From PVC group bacterium (lineage in GTDB: Bacteria > Verrucomicrobiota > Kiritimatiellia > UBA8416), in assembly GCA_003567005.1 (NCBI GenBank), contig PXBF01000037.1, positions 1-41,808 on the forward strand: a DNA stretch of 41,808 bases, written 5' to 3'. Below are positions 1 through 9,055 of this stretch, in pieces (within the stretch, counting starts at the first letter, position 1; the number at the start of each line of letters is the position of its first letter). The translations under genes were made by a program, and so were the position numbers. A model generated the notes under the pieces. That model made no database searches and had not been told where the DNA came from. It worked only from the letters and a program-made list of their open reading frames with translations.

Positions 1-409
1 CTTCGAAACATAAAGATCGTATTGATAATGCCTTACGAAAGATATAGCATATTTAGTGTAACAACCTTGTTGGATATTGGACATTCAATTCTCAAGTTTC
101 TCCTCTGCATCATCTTGGCAGCCCAAGTGCCCTTACTAGGTTGTAACTTCAGTTTGCAACACAATATGTTGTGGTTTTGCTTTTACACCAACAGCATGTG
201 CTTACCCTACATTCGGTCAACGATAGCGGGCGATCCCGATCTGGGGCGGCCGCGGGCACTTGCTAACGCGCATTTCTCTCTATGGGGCCGTCTGAAGGCG
301 GTATGCTCGGCATCACGAGCCTTGCTGTGTCGAATATTTATTGCGTTTTCCTTTCGTGTGAGAATGTGTAGAATGGACGCTTTGACATAAAATGTTACGG
401 GAGGTAGAT
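1..409. other. Non-coding stretch upstream of ctpA
   Basis: No convincing gene on either strand. A 122-codon + strand open frame (22-390) has no ribosome binding site, no recognisable domain and composition unlike the neighbouring genes, so I leave it out. There is no clear hairpin or well-spaced promoter. The last bases carry the GGAGG (400-404) that serves the protease gene. Confidence 0.5.
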
Positions 410-1675
410 GTGAAAGTGCGCATATTTTATTTGCTCCTGCTGGTTGCGGGGGGCTTGTATGGGGCTCCTTTGCGAGCAGAGGAAGAACTTCCTCTTGGGG
501 TTGTTCATGAGGAAGCGTTTCAGAAAATGGAATTACTAGCCCAAGTTTTGCTACAGGTGCGGAAGCATTATGTTGATGAGCTTTCTTATGAGGATTTGTT
601 GCAGGGTGCTATTCGCGGGATGCTGGGGGAACTGGATCCACATAGTGCCTTTCTGGATCAGGAAGAGTACCAGAATTTGCTCGATGAGGCGAGTGGATCT
701 TATGGAGGGATTGGAATTCAGATTGGTATTCGCGATAATACGCTGACAGTGATTGCTCCGATTGAGGGGACGCCAGCCTTTCGTGCGGGGGTTCAGTCCG
801 GAGACCGGATCTTGTCGATCGACGGGGAGAGTACATCCGGTATCGCCTTGCGGGAGGCCGTCAAGTTGTTGCGAGGGGAGGAAGGAACCTCGGTGCGATT
901 GACGATTATGGGGCGCGATGCGACTGAAGAGGAAGATATTGAAATGATCCGGGAGCGGATTGCGGTTACCAGTGTGAAGGGGGCACGCATTCTGGGTAAT
1001 GGCATTGGGTATGTGCGGATAACACAGTTTGACTCTCAAACGGCCGCGTCTTTTCGAGAAGCATTGGAAGATCTGGAGCGACAGGGTATGGAGGCTTTGA
1101 TATTGGATTTGCGCAGCAATCCCGGGGGGTTATTGCAGCAGGCCATTCGCACGGCGGGTATCTTTTTGGAGGAAGGGCTTACGGTTGTTTCTACACGTGG
1201 ACGGGAAGGCGCGAACCGCAATTTGACTTTTGGTGCAGAGAGTAGCGTTTTTGTCGATATGCCGTTGGTGGTTATGGTCAACCGGGGCAGTGCGAGTGGT
1301 TCTGAAATTGTGGCTGGCGCCATTCAGGACCACGGTCGCGGGATCTTGATCGGGGAGAAGACATACGGCAAGGCCTCGGTACAAACGGTGCTTCGTATGG
1401 GGCAGGCGGATGGCGATGCTGCAATCCGGTTGACGACAGCCCAGTATGTTACGCCGAATGGCCGGCAGATACAGGATATTGGCATTCATCCTGATATCGA
1501 AATTCCGTTAGAGCGTGAGGAGTGGCGTCGCGTGCAGATGCGTCGTTCGCATTTGGAATCGCCGGAGAATTATCCGGATGATGTGGTGGCGGAGTATGCA
1601 GATGTAGAGGATCGGCAACTACAACGCGCCCAGGATTTGCTGGAGGCCTTGTTGATTCTCCAGAAAAAGCCATGA
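410..1675 (+). CDS. ctpA: Carboxyl-terminal processing protease, S41 family (CtpA/Prc-like)
   Basis: Periplasmic serine protease that trims or degrades exported proteins from their C termini; relatives act on cell-wall enzymes and lipoproteins. I choose GTG at 410 because GGAGG at 400-404 sits five bases upstream and the product (421 aa) then begins with a clean signal peptide (MKVRIFYLLLLVAGGLYG, cut near APLRAEE). An ATG at 392 would place the binding site inside the gene. A PDZ domain follows (YGGIGIQIGIRDNT to GDRILSIDG), then the catalytic core: LDLRSNPGGLL, the nucleophile Ser in GSASGSEI, and the Lys and Gln of the dyad region in GEKTYGKASVQ. These match the Ser/Lys catalytic arrangement of the family. 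It overlaps tsaD by four bases (ATGA), so the two are probably translationally coupled. The natural substrate cannot be read from the sequence. Confidence 0.93.
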   Translation: MKVRIFYLLLLVAGGLYGAPLRAEEELPLGVVHEEAFQKMELLAQVLLQVRKHYVDELSYEDLLQGAIRGMLGELDPHSAFLDQEEYQNLLDEASGSYGGIGIQIGIRDNTLTVIAPIEGTPAFRAGVQSGDRILSIDGESTSGIALREAVKLLRGEEGTSVRLTIMGRDATEEEDIEMIRERIAVTSVKGARILGNGIGYVRITQFDSQTAASFREALEDLERQGMEALILDLRSNPGGLLQQAIRTAGIFLEEGLTVVSTRGREGANRNLTFGAESSVFVDMPLVVMVNRGSASGSEIVAGAIQDHGRGILIGEKTYGKASVQTVLRMGQADGDAAIRLTTAQYVTPNGRQIQDIGIHPDIEIPLEREEWRRVQMRRSHLESPENYPDDVVAEYADVEDRQLQRAQDLLEALLILQKKP

Positions 1676-2721
1676 GAATTCTGGCAATCGAAACATCTTG
1701 TGATGAAACAGCGGCATCCGTCTTGGATGCTCCCCTGCAGGTTTGTTCGCACGTGGTCTCGAGTCAGATTGATGCACACGGGCCGTTTGGGGGGGTGGTG
1801 CCGGAATTAGCCTGTCGCGAGCATGTCAAGGCGTTACCTCTGGTATTGGATCAGGCCCTTGTGGAAAGCGGTGATGGATGGTCGGCGCTTGATGCCATCG
1901 CGGTGACGTATGGGCCTGGTTTGGCGGGGGCATTGTTGACGGGTGTGGCTGCAGCGCAAGGGTTATCTGCGCGTTTAGGCGTGCCGTTATTTGCTGTCAA
2001 TCATCTGCATGGTCATGTGTTTTCAGCTTTTCTGGACAGTGCTGCTCCGTCTCCTGGATCGCTGTATCCCTTTTTGTCGCTGGTGGTTTCCGGCGGGCAT
2101 ACCTGTCTTGTGCAGGTGAAGGGACCGGGCATGTATCAGTTGTTGGGGACAACGGTAGATGATGCGGCGGGAGAAGCATTTGATAAAGGTGCCACTTTGA
2201 TGGGACTGGGTTATCCGGGCGGGCATCGCATCGATGATTTGGCACGAGAAGGGGACAAGCAGGCGATTCGTTTCCCACGTGGTGTAGTCAAGGCGGGGTC
2301 CCGTCTAACGGGTGTATTGGATGCGCGCTGTTGCTTTAGTTTCAGCGGAGTGAAAACAGCATTGCGCTATTATTTGGCGGAGCATCCGCTTGCGGCTGGC
2401 GACACGACGAGATTGGCAGCCATCGCAGCGAGCTATCAAGAGGCGATCGTGGATGCTTTGGTGAAGCGTGTGACGTATGCATTGGATACGACTGAGGCAA
2501 AGGCGTTGACCGTTGGTGGCGGGGTCTCGATGAATGGACGGTTGCGGACGGTATTGCAAGCGCTTTGCGCGAAGCGGAAGGTGCCGCTTTTGCTGACACC
2601 GCATATGTACTGCGGGGATAATGCTACTATGATTGCTGCGGTTGCAGGTCTAGGAGCTGCATGTGTCGTTTCGGATGTAGCGAAACTGGATGTAGATCCA
2701 TCGCCGGAGGTTTTATTTTAG
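1672..2721 (+). CDS. tsaD: tRNA N6-adenosine threonylcarbamoyltransferase TsaD
   Basis: Transfers the threonylcarbamoyl group to A37 of tRNAs that read ANN codons (t6A), working with TsaB and TsaE; neither partner is in this window. The 349-residue protein has the usual family length. It starts with RILAIETSCDETAAS, has the metal-ligand motif NHLHGH (HxxxH type), the ATP-site glycines in VVSGGHTC and GGGVSMNGR, and DDAAGEAFDKGA. All are hallmarks of the Kae1/TsaD ASKHA fold. The ATG lies in an ATGA overlap with the protease stop, and murC follows within 20 bases, so this appears to be an internal gene of a long operon. Nothing looks damaged. Confidence 0.97.
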   Translation: MRILAIETSCDETAASVLDAPLQVCSHVVSSQIDAHGPFGGVVPELACREHVKALPLVLDQALVESGDGWSALDAIAVTYGPGLAGALLTGVAAAQGLSARLGVPLFAVNHLHGHVFSAFLDSAAPSPGSLYPFLSLVVSGGHTCLVQVKGPGMYQLLGTTVDDAAGEAFDKGATLMGLGYPGGHRIDDLAREGDKQAIRFPRGVVKAGSRLTGVLDARCCFSFSGVKTALRYYLAEHPLAAGDTTRLAAIAASYQEAIVDALVKRVTYALDTTEAKALTVGGGVSMNGRLRTVLQALCAKRKVPLLLTPHMYCGDNATMIAAVAGLGAACVVSDVAKLDVDPSPEVLF

Positions 2722-2736
2722 GGTGTCGAGGTGTCT

Positions 2737-4146
2737 ATGCGTGACGGGAATGTTATTGCGACCGTGCAGGACTTGATTGCGTCGAGGGCTTCGGTGCATA
2801 TGTCTGGGATTGGTGGTGTGGGCATGGCGGGCTTGGCTCTTTTATTACAGTCCAAGGGGATTCGGGTTTCAGGCTGTGATTTGCATCCGGGGCCTTTTGC
2901 CGAGGGGTTGCGAGCGGTGGGCATTCATGTGGATACGGGGCATGCTATGGAGCAAACGCGAGATCCGGTTGCCTGGGTTATTCGTTCGGCTGCCGTCCGG
3001 ATGGAACAACCCGATTTGCAACATGCTTTGGCGCGTGGTCTTGCGATTGTGCGGCGTGGAGAGGTTTTGCCTGCTTTGGTGCGCGCATCTTCGCGATCGG
3101 TTGCTGTTGCCGGCACGCATGGCAAGACGACGACTTCCACGTTGCTTGCGCAGTTGATAGAGCCATTACAGCCTGCCTGGTGTATTGGTGGTGTTAGTGC
3201 GCCATACTCCATGCCCGGAGGCGATGGGACTGGTCCCTTGGTTGTGGAGGCCGATGAAAGTGACGGAACCTTGGCGCATTATGTTGCCGATGTTGCGTTG
3301 GTCACCAATGTAGATTTTGATCATATGGAGCATTTTGATTCGGTTGCGGATTTTGAGTCTTGTTTTCAGGCCTTTATGGGACAGGCACGAGATTGCGTAG
3401 TGTATTGTGCTGATGATGCGCGTGCAACGGCGCTTGGTCTTGCCTGTGGGCGCCATACGGTAGGGTATGGTTTTTCCAGGGAAGCGGCTGTCCGTGGGGT
3501 CTGGTCTGGCAGGCGTGCATTGACTGTATCTTATCCAGATGGGCATGTGGAGCAGATTGCATTGCCTGACACGTTGCCCGGTAAGCACAATGCCTTGAAT
3601 TTGCTGGGTGCGCTGGCCGTATGTTTTGTAATGGAGATACCCGAAAGGGTATGGCGGCCCAATATTGGTTCCTTGTCTTTACCTGCGCGTCGTTTCGAAG
3701 TGGTTGCGGATAGTTGCGGGATTCAGGTGGTGACGGATTATGCGCATCATCCTGTTGAAATCAGGGCTGTTATTCAGATGGCGCGTGAATTGCACGCTGG
3801 CCGCATCTTGGTCGTGTTTCAGCCGCATCGCTATACGCGAACCCGTGCGCTGTTACGTGCGTTTCCCGCAGCCTTTTGGGGAGTGGATCAGGTTGTGCTT
3901 GCCCCAGTCTATGGTGCGTCCGAAAAACCCATTCCCGGGGCGTCAGTAAAAGATTTGCAACATCAATTTGCTATTGAAGATGGGGTTTGTGATGCCATAG
4001 TAGCAGAGAATCTTGAGCAAGCTGCCACATTCATGGCGGAAGAGATGCGAGCAGGCGACTTGATTTTGGTTATTGGGGCGGGGGATGTTGAAAGAGTGGG
4101 TAGAATGCTGGCTCAAGTGATTCCTCATTTGAATACGCATGAATAA
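2737..4146 (+). CDS. murC: UDP-N-acetylmuramate--L-alanine ligase MurC
   Basis: Cytoplasmic ATP-dependent ligase that adds L-Ala to UDP-MurNAc, the first amino acid of the peptidoglycan stem. Visible motifs in order: the Rossmann-like GIGGVGMAG near the N terminus, the P-loop GTHGKTTTS, VVEADESDG, TNVDFDHMEHF and the C-terminal DYAHHPVEI and FQPHRYTRTR, all typical of MurC rather than MurD/E/F. I prefer ATG 2737, because GAGG at 2728-2731 is five bases upstream; GTG 2731 is an in-frame alternative adding two residues. Length (469 aa) is normal. It opens the dcw-type block with ddl, ftsQ, ftsA and ftsZ. The murB gene that often follows murC is absent, and the 68-base gap to ddl holds nothing coding. 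Confidence 0.97.
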   Translation: MRDGNVIATVQDLIASRASVHMSGIGGVGMAGLALLLQSKGIRVSGCDLHPGPFAEGLRAVGIHVDTGHAMEQTRDPVAWVIRSAAVRMEQPDLQHALARGLAIVRRGEVLPALVRASSRSVAVAGTHGKTTTSTLLAQLIEPLQPAWCIGGVSAPYSMPGGDGTGPLVVEADESDGTLAHYVADVALVTNVDFDHMEHFDSVADFESCFQAFMGQARDCVVYCADDARATALGLACGRHTVGYGFSREAAVRGVWSGRRALTVSYPDGHVEQIALPDTLPGKHNALNLLGALAVCFVMEIPERVWRPNIGSLSLPARRFEVVADSCGIQVVTDYAHHPVEIRAVIQMARELHAGRILVVFQPHRYTRTRALLRAFPAAFWGVDQVVLAPVYGASEKPIPGASVKDLQHQFAIEDGVCDAIVAENLEQAATFMAEEMRAGDLILVIGAGDVERVGRMLAQVIPHLNTHE

Positions 4147-4214
4147 ATTGGTATCATCCTTTTTTCTTATGCAGGGACATTGGGTACGATTGTGTTGTGG
4201 TTCGGGGAAATATT

Positions 4215-5138
4215 ATGGGTCTGGATCGTCGATTTGAGCATGTTGCCGTTTTGATGGGAGGGGTGTCTGCCGAGCGGGACATATCCTTGCGTAGTGGCGC
4301 AGCGGCCGTTACCGGTTTACGGGCCTGTGGTTATACGGTCACACCGATAGAGTTGCAACAAACCGTGCTGGCGATTCCGCCGGGGATAGAAGCCGTATTT
4401 CTTGCGCTACATGGGACCTTTGGAGAGGACGGGACGATTCAGCAAGCTTTAATGCAGCGTGGCATTCCTTTTACGGGTTCAGGCGTTGATTCGAGCCGTT
4501 TAGCCATGGATAAGGCTGCCTCGAAGGCCTGTTGGATGCGCCAGGGTATTCCAACAGCCGCTTTTCATGTTGTGACGAAGCCGGGGCCATCTCCTTCGGA
4601 CTTTCCGTTGGTGGTGAAGCCTGTTTCGCAGGGGTCCAGCATCGGGGTACATCTGGTACGATCTGCAGCGGATTGGGATGCTGCTGTAGGCGATGCCTTG
4701 CAATATGATTCGCGTGTGATGGTTGAGACATATGTACCGGGGCGCGAGCTGACAGTTGGTATTTTGGGTGGTATGCCGTTGCCGGTGGTGGAAATTGTTG
4801 CGCCGGAGGGGTGGTATGGTTTTGGAGCCAAATACACGACTGGCCAGACACGCTATGATGTGCCGGCGGCCATCTCGGGGCAGGAAGCAAAGCATTTGCA
4901 GAAGGTTGCGTTAGAGGCTTTTACTGCGTTAGGATGCTCTGGTTTTGGGCGAGTGGATTTTCGTTTGTCTCCGGATGGAGAGGCTATGGTTTTAGAGGTG
5001 AATACGATTCCGGGGTTAACGGAAACCAGTTTGTTGCCCAAGGCTGCGGCGGCTGCCGGGATTTCGTTTACGCAATTATGTGGTCGTATTATGGAAACGG
5101 CTGGCATGGGATATGAACAGGAGGCGATGCATGCCTAA
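4215..5138 (+). CDS. ddl: D-alanine--D-alanine ligase
   Basis: ATP-grasp enzyme that makes the D-Ala-D-Ala dipeptide for the peptidoglycan stem. Evidence: the N-terminal GGVSAERDISLRSG, HGTFGEDGTIQ, the ATP-binding VVKPVSQGSSIGV, and the C-terminal Mg/ATP loop EVNTIPGLTETSLLP. About 307 aa, typical of DdlB. I choose ATG 4215 since CGGGGA lies at 4203-4208; the in-frame GTG at 4197 has no comparable site. The gene overlaps ftsQ by eight bases. I see nothing in the binding loop that would point to a D-Ala-D-Lac type ligase, though a structural alignment would be needed to be sure. Confidence 0.96.
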   Translation: MGLDRRFEHVAVLMGGVSAERDISLRSGAAAVTGLRACGYTVTPIELQQTVLAIPPGIEAVFLALHGTFGEDGTIQQALMQRGIPFTGSGVDSSRLAMDKAASKACWMRQGIPTAAFHVVTKPGPSPSDFPLVVKPVSQGSSIGVHLVRSAADWDAAVGDALQYDSRVMVETYVPGRELTVGILGGMPLPVVEIVAPEGWYGFGAKYTTGQTRYDVPAAISGQEAKHLQKVALEAFTALGCSGFGRVDFRLSPDGEAMVLEVNTIPGLTETSLLPKAAAAAGISFTQLCGRIMETAGMGYEQEAMHA

Positions 5139-6009
5139 ATCATCCCGTAAACATGCGATCCGGAATCAATATCGCAAATCGCAGGGGAATGTCAGATTAC
5201 AAGCTCGTGGCGGGAAGAAGCGTCGGCGGCAAGAGCATCCCCTTTGGGCTGGTGTCTTGCTGGCCGTTGTTGCTTTGATTGTGGCTGGTGCGGTGCTTTA
5301 TGCTGGTGTTTTGTTGGTGGGCAGTGCGCTGTTCTCGGAGAATCCGCGTTTTGAAATTAGCGAGATAGACGTGCAGCCCGGTTCTATTAAAACGGAAACG
5401 ATGATACTCGAGTATTTGCAATATGTGGGGGTTGCGCCTGGTGCCAATTTGTTTTCGTTCCAGATTCGAGAATTGGCCGATTTATATCTGGAGCGTAATC
5501 CTTTGGTGCGGGCGGTACAAGTGGAACGCATTTTGCCAGATAAGTTGTCTTTTGCGGTGTGGGAGCGTGAGCCATTGGCACGTTTGGGGCAACGAGGCAC
5601 CTTGGTGGTGGATCGGGAAGGATTTGTTTTCCGGATTCGGCAGGGATTACATCGCTTACCGGTAATTATTGAGCAGGGTGATACGGCTTGGTCTCCGGGA
5701 GAAACGGTGTTCGGCATGCTTTCTGCTGCGTTGGAAGTACTGGATGTAAGTGATGATCCGCGCGTGGGGTTGCGCATTATGGGGGTGGATGTACGGCATC
5801 CAGAATATTTGCTGATTCATGTATTGACGGCGGATGGCATCAAAGAGGCGCGGTTATCGTGGTTGGATATGGGGGAGAATACCGATGTATCTCGTCATGA
5901 TCTTGTTCAGCGGCTTCGTCGGTTGCGACAAGTGGCGCAGCAGGATCGTAGTGGTCGCACATTGTTTGATGCGACGATACCTGGAAGAATATTTGTGCGT
6001 GATGAGTAG
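5131..6009 (+). CDS. ftsQ: Cell division protein FtsQ/DivIB
   Basis: Single-pass inner-membrane divisome protein that links the cytoplasmic ring to periplasmic septal synthesis. The 292-aa product has a strongly basic cytoplasmic N terminus (KKRRRQEH), one transmembrane helix (WAGVLLAVVALIVAGAVLYA), then a POTRA domain (from about FEISEIDVQPGSIKTE through LPDKLSFAVWEREPLARL) and the FtsQ-type beta region. ATG 5131 is fixed by CAGGAGG at 5118-5124. Identification rests on architecture plus position between ddl and ftsA, since FtsQ proteins are poorly conserved in sequence. Start overlaps the ddl stop, and ftsA follows after nine bases, so expression is probably coupled. Confidence 0.9.
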   Translation: MPKSSRKHAIRNQYRKSQGNVRLQARGGKKRRRQEHPLWAGVLLAVVALIVAGAVLYAGVLLVGSALFSENPRFEISEIDVQPGSIKTETMILEYLQYVGVAPGANLFSFQIRELADLYLERNPLVRAVQVERILPDKLSFAVWEREPLARLGQRGTLVVDREGFVFRIRQGLHRLPVIIEQGDTAWSPGETVFGMLSAALEVLDVSDDPRVGLRIMGVDVRHPEYLLIHVLTADGIKEARLSWLDMGENTDVSRHDLVQRLRRLRQVAQQDRSGRTLFDATIPGRIFVRDE

Positions 6010-6018
6010 GAGCGGTCT

Positions 6019-7227
6019 ATGGATCCTGTAGTAGGTCTGGAAATTGGAACCTCTAAAGTTGTTGCTTTAGTTGGAGATATGCAGGATGACCACACGATTG
6101 CCGTGTTGGGCAAAGGAGAATCTTCCTCGGCAGGCGTTCGCAAAAGCGAGATTATAAATATGGAGGTAGCGGTGCCCTGCATTCGTCGTGCGCTTGCTGA
6201 AGCAGAACGAATGAGTGATGTGGCGGTTCATGAAGTTGTCGTGGCTCTATCGGGCGGGCACATACGCGGGAATGTGTATCCGGGGGTGACGCCTGTGCGT
6301 GGAGAGGGCAAAACGGTGACGGAAGATGACGTTGAGGATGTGATGGAGCTTGCGCGCACGGTTCCCTTAGGTGATGACCGTGACATGCTACATACGATCA
6401 ATCAGCTTTACACGGTTGATGATAATGATGGGGTTGTGAATCCGGTTGGCATGGTAGGGCATAAATTAGCGCTGACCGTTCTGGGTTTTCATGGTTCGCA
6501 TACGCACATCGGAACGTTGGAACGTGCAGTCGAGAAGTCCCAGGTGGATGTAAAAGACATCGTATTTGGGGGATTGGCATCGGCACTCGGTGTATTAAGT
6601 CCTGAGCAAAAACGTAATGGTGTTGTGGTGATAGACCTTGGTGCTGGCACGACGGATTACATTGCCTATGGAGATGGTGTGATTTGCTGTGGGGGATCAC
6701 TTGGTGTTGGTGGGGATCATGTTACGAATGATATTGTGCATGCGTTTGGGTTACCGCAGTCCCGCGCTGAACAAGTGAAGCGAGAACATGGTATGGCGCA
6801 ATTTTCGGTTTTGGATGCTGCTCCTGAGATTTACTTGCAACCGGAGGTTGGTTATCAGGGGGGTACCATCAAGTCGCGAGCTTTGCACACCGTTATTCAT
6901 GCGCGCATGGAGGAGACCTTGCTAAAAGTCAAGCGGCGCCTCGCTGGTGATGATGTATTGGCGCGTGCTGGTAGTGGGGTTGTGCTGACGGGTGGTGGCG
7001 CTTACATGCGGGGTATCGAAGAGCTTGGCCGGCAGATCTTTGGCGTTGCCTGTCGCGTCGGGCGTTTGGGGGGAGATGCTCGTATGGGGGGAAGTTGTGC
7101 GATTACAGGTCCAGAATACGCAGTAAGTTATGGTTTGGTTGAGTATACGTTGCGGATGCAATTGCAGGAAGGCGGTAAAGATTCTTCCTTTTTAAGCAAT
7201 GTGGTTCGACATTTATTAGGGCGATAG
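6019..7227 (+). CDS. ftsA: Cell division protein FtsA
   Basis: Actin-fold ATPase that tethers FtsZ filaments to the inner membrane and recruits later divisome proteins. Visible: phosphate-1 loop VGLEIGTSKVVALVG at the N terminus, the 1C-domain region, phosphate-2 VVIDLGAGTTDYIAYG, adenosine motif VVLTGGGAYMRGIEEL, and a C-terminal amphipathic stretch FLSNVVRHLLGR that fits the membrane-targeting helix. Length 402 aa is in the normal range. A TAGGAG site sits just before the ATG. Its partner ftsZ follows after a 36-base gap, and that FtsZ keeps the C-terminal peptide that binds FtsA, so the pair looks functional. Confidence 0.96.
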   Translation: MDPVVGLEIGTSKVVALVGDMQDDHTIAVLGKGESSSAGVRKSEIINMEVAVPCIRRALAEAERMSDVAVHEVVVALSGGHIRGNVYPGVTPVRGEGKTVTEDDVEDVMELARTVPLGDDRDMLHTINQLYTVDDNDGVVNPVGMVGHKLALTVLGFHGSHTHIGTLERAVEKSQVDVKDIVFGGLASALGVLSPEQKRNGVVVIDLGAGTTDYIAYGDGVICCGGSLGVGGDHVTNDIVHAFGLPQSRAEQVKREHGMAQFSVLDAAPEIYLQPEVGYQGGTIKSRALHTVIHARMEETLLKVKRRLAGDDVLARAGSGVVLTGGGAYMRGIEELGRQIFGVACRVGRLGGDARMGGSCAITGPEYAVSYGLVEYTLRMQLQEGGKDSSFLSNVVRHLLGR

Positions 7228-7263
7228 CGAAGGGTTCATTCAGGAGGGAGAGAGGTAGGGCTT

Positions 7264-8451
7264 TTGAGTTCGACGCAGCTATTTAGGTTAATGCGCAAGA
7301 CGGGCGCCGGGGCCTTCACACAGGTATGTGTTGCGGGTCTGGGGACTGCGGGGTGTCGCGTTGTGGACCGTATTGGTGGCAGTGGCGTGCATGGTGCAAC
7401 GTTTGCAGCCTTGCATACGCATCGATCCGTTTTGGATCGTTGCCGTGTGCAGACACGTATTCCACTGGGTGAGGAGTCTGTTTCTGGTGGTGGCAGTGGA
7501 GGCTCTGTGGAGCTAGGGCGCAAAGCCTTGGAAAAAGATATAGAAATGGTTCGCGGGTTGATTTCGGACTGTCAGGCCTTGATTCTTGTCGCCGGACTGG
7601 GTGGGGGGACAGCAACGGGGGGTCTACCGGTTTTGTTGCAAGCCGCAAAAGGAGCGGGTGTTTTTACTGCTGTTATGTTAACCATGCCGTTTGCTTTTGA
7701 AGGAGAGGGACGACAACGTATCGCCGAAGACGGTCTACGCGCGATCGTGCCACTTGCTGATTTTGTGGCTACGGTCGCAAATGATGCTGTGCATGGCGGT
7801 GATGATAAGCAGATAGAAAAAGCCATGGCGTATGGGTTGGAGGGGCTTGCTGCGGGCGTATGCAGTTTGTGGCAAATCGTGGCCATGCCTTCCTTGCTTG
7901 CCTTGGATCAGGGGGACTTGCGGGCTTTGCATTTGCTCAGCGGTACAGCATGCCAGTTTGCGTTTGGTATGGCGACAGGATCGAGTCGTGCCACAGATAC
8001 GCTTGCATCCCTGTTGGAGCAGTTTCCCGATGTGAAGAAACGTCTGCGTACTGGGGGCGGGGCGTTGGCTTGTCTATGCGCAAGTCGTGATTTGCTATTA
8101 CCAGAGATTTCGGATGTATTGGTTCCTCTGCAGGAAGGCATGGCAGACAGCGGTGTTTTTCGTGCAGGGGTTGTTTTGCATGAGAGTTGGCGGGACCGTT
8201 TGTTCTTGGCGGTATTTACTGCAGAGATGCGGCGTAAGGTCACGCCTACTGTTCGTGAGGCCAGTGGTTCTTCACGCAAGCCGAAAGCAAAGCGTAGTAA
8301 TGCGAATCGTGTTGCGCAGGAAGAGCTGAAATTGGAGGGTGCTACCGCACCGAATCAAGGGCGGTTCGGTCGGACAAAAGCAACCATTTTAGATGGGGAA
8401 GACTTGGATATACCTACATATATACGGCGTAATTTATCATTAGATCAGTAA
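7264..8451 (+). CDS. ftsZ: Highly divergent FtsZ cell-division GTPase
   Basis: Tubulin-family protein expected to form the Z ring. It follows ftsA, begins its fold with VCVAGLGTAGCRVVDRI, and ends with the FtsA/ZipA-binding peptide EDLDIPTYIRRN (residues 379-390). Several normally strict residues differ: the tubulin signature GGGTGTG reads GGGTATG (113-119), the T3-loop NTDA region reads HTHR (51-54), and the NxDxxD synergy loop reads ALDQGD (213-218), which keeps both catalytic Asp (D215, D218) but loses the Asn. TMPFAFEGEGR replaces the usual TKPF..FEG..R. A basic, Ser/Lys-rich linker spans about 333-375. The TTG start at 7264 is supported by AGAGG at 7251-7255; ATG 7291 is the alternative and would not affect the fold. 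PVC-group FtsZ proteins are known to be divergent, which fits. Confidence 0.88.
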   Translation: MSSTQLFRLMRKTGAGAFTQVCVAGLGTAGCRVVDRIGGSGVHGATFAALHTHRSVLDRCRVQTRIPLGEESVSGGGSGGSVELGRKALEKDIEMVRGLISDCQALILVAGLGGGTATGGLPVLLQAAKGAGVFTAVMLTMPFAFEGEGRQRIAEDGLRAIVPLADFVATVANDAVHGGDDKQIEKAMAYGLEGLAAGVCSLWQIVAMPSLLALDQGDLRALHLLSGTACQFAFGMATGSSRATDTLASLLEQFPDVKKRLRTGGGALACLCASRDLLLPEISDVLVPLQEGMADSGVFRAGVVLHESWRDRLFLAVFTAEMRRKVTPTVREASGSSRKPKAKRSNANRVAQEELKLEGATAPNQGRFGRTKATILDGEDLDIPTYIRRNLSLDQ

Positions 8452-8462
8452 GGAGCATGGGT

Positions 8463-9050
8463 ATGGTTGATCAAAACGTTTGGGGTGCGGAAGAAATAGA
8501 AGCTGCCTTGGCGCGAAGTGGAGCGTTGCTTTCCGGTCATTTTGTTTTGCGTTCTGGTTTACACAGTAATCGTTTTTTTCAGTGTGCGATGGCATTGCGT
8601 TTTCCCGATATAGCAGAGCAATTATGTCGTGCTTTACGAGCAAAGATTGCAGCCATGCATTTGGGGTCTGTGGATGCGGTCATTGCACCCGCGTTGGGCG
8701 GTATCGTTGTCGGGCATGAAATGGCACGTGCATTGGGCGTCATGTCGGTATTTGCGGAGAAAGAGGGGCAGACCTTGGCTATGCGGCGCTTCGAGATTGA
8801 ACCCGGTAAGCGATATCTTGTGGCTGAGGATGTTGTCACGAGAGGTGGGCGTGTGCAGGAAACCATTGATTTGGTAGTAGCTGGTGGTGGCACAGTGTCA
8901 GCTGTGGCCGTATTGGTCGATCGTAGCGCTGGCGCAGCGCGTTTTGATGTTCCCATGGTGCGTTTACTCAAAATGGCGCCAGAGGTTTGGGAGCCAGACG
9001 TTTGTCCTATGTGTCTGGCTGGAGATGTTGCCGTTCATCCCGGGTCCTAA
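8463..9050 (+). CDS. pyrE: Orotate phosphoribosyltransferase
   Basis: Converts orotate and PRPP to OMP in de novo pyrimidine synthesis. The 195-aa product shows SGLHSNRFFQCA near the N terminus, APALGGIVVGHEMA, FAEKEGQTLAMRRF and the PRPP-binding YLVAEDVVTRGGR. The C terminus ends with a CPMC pair, as in the longer OPRTase subgroup. AGGAG at 8451-8455 favours ATG 8463 (seven-base spacing) over ATG 8457, which would be only one base away. It follows the division cluster by 11 bases and appears to be co-transcribed with it, with no functional link visible. Confidence 0.94.
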   Translation: MVDQNVWGAEEIEAALARSGALLSGHFVLRSGLHSNRFFQCAMALRFPDIAEQLCRALRAKIAAMHLGSVDAVIAPALGGIVVGHEMARALGVMSVFAEKEGQTLAMRRFEIEPGKRYLVAEDVVTRGGRVQETIDLVVAGGGTVSAVAVLVDRSAGAARFDVPMVRLLKMAPEVWEPDVCPMCLAGDVAVHPGS

Positions 9051-9055
9051 AATAT

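Noticed and set aside
22..390. 122-codon open frame at the left edge
   Set aside because: No ribosome site, no domain, odd composition; its presence is expected by chance.
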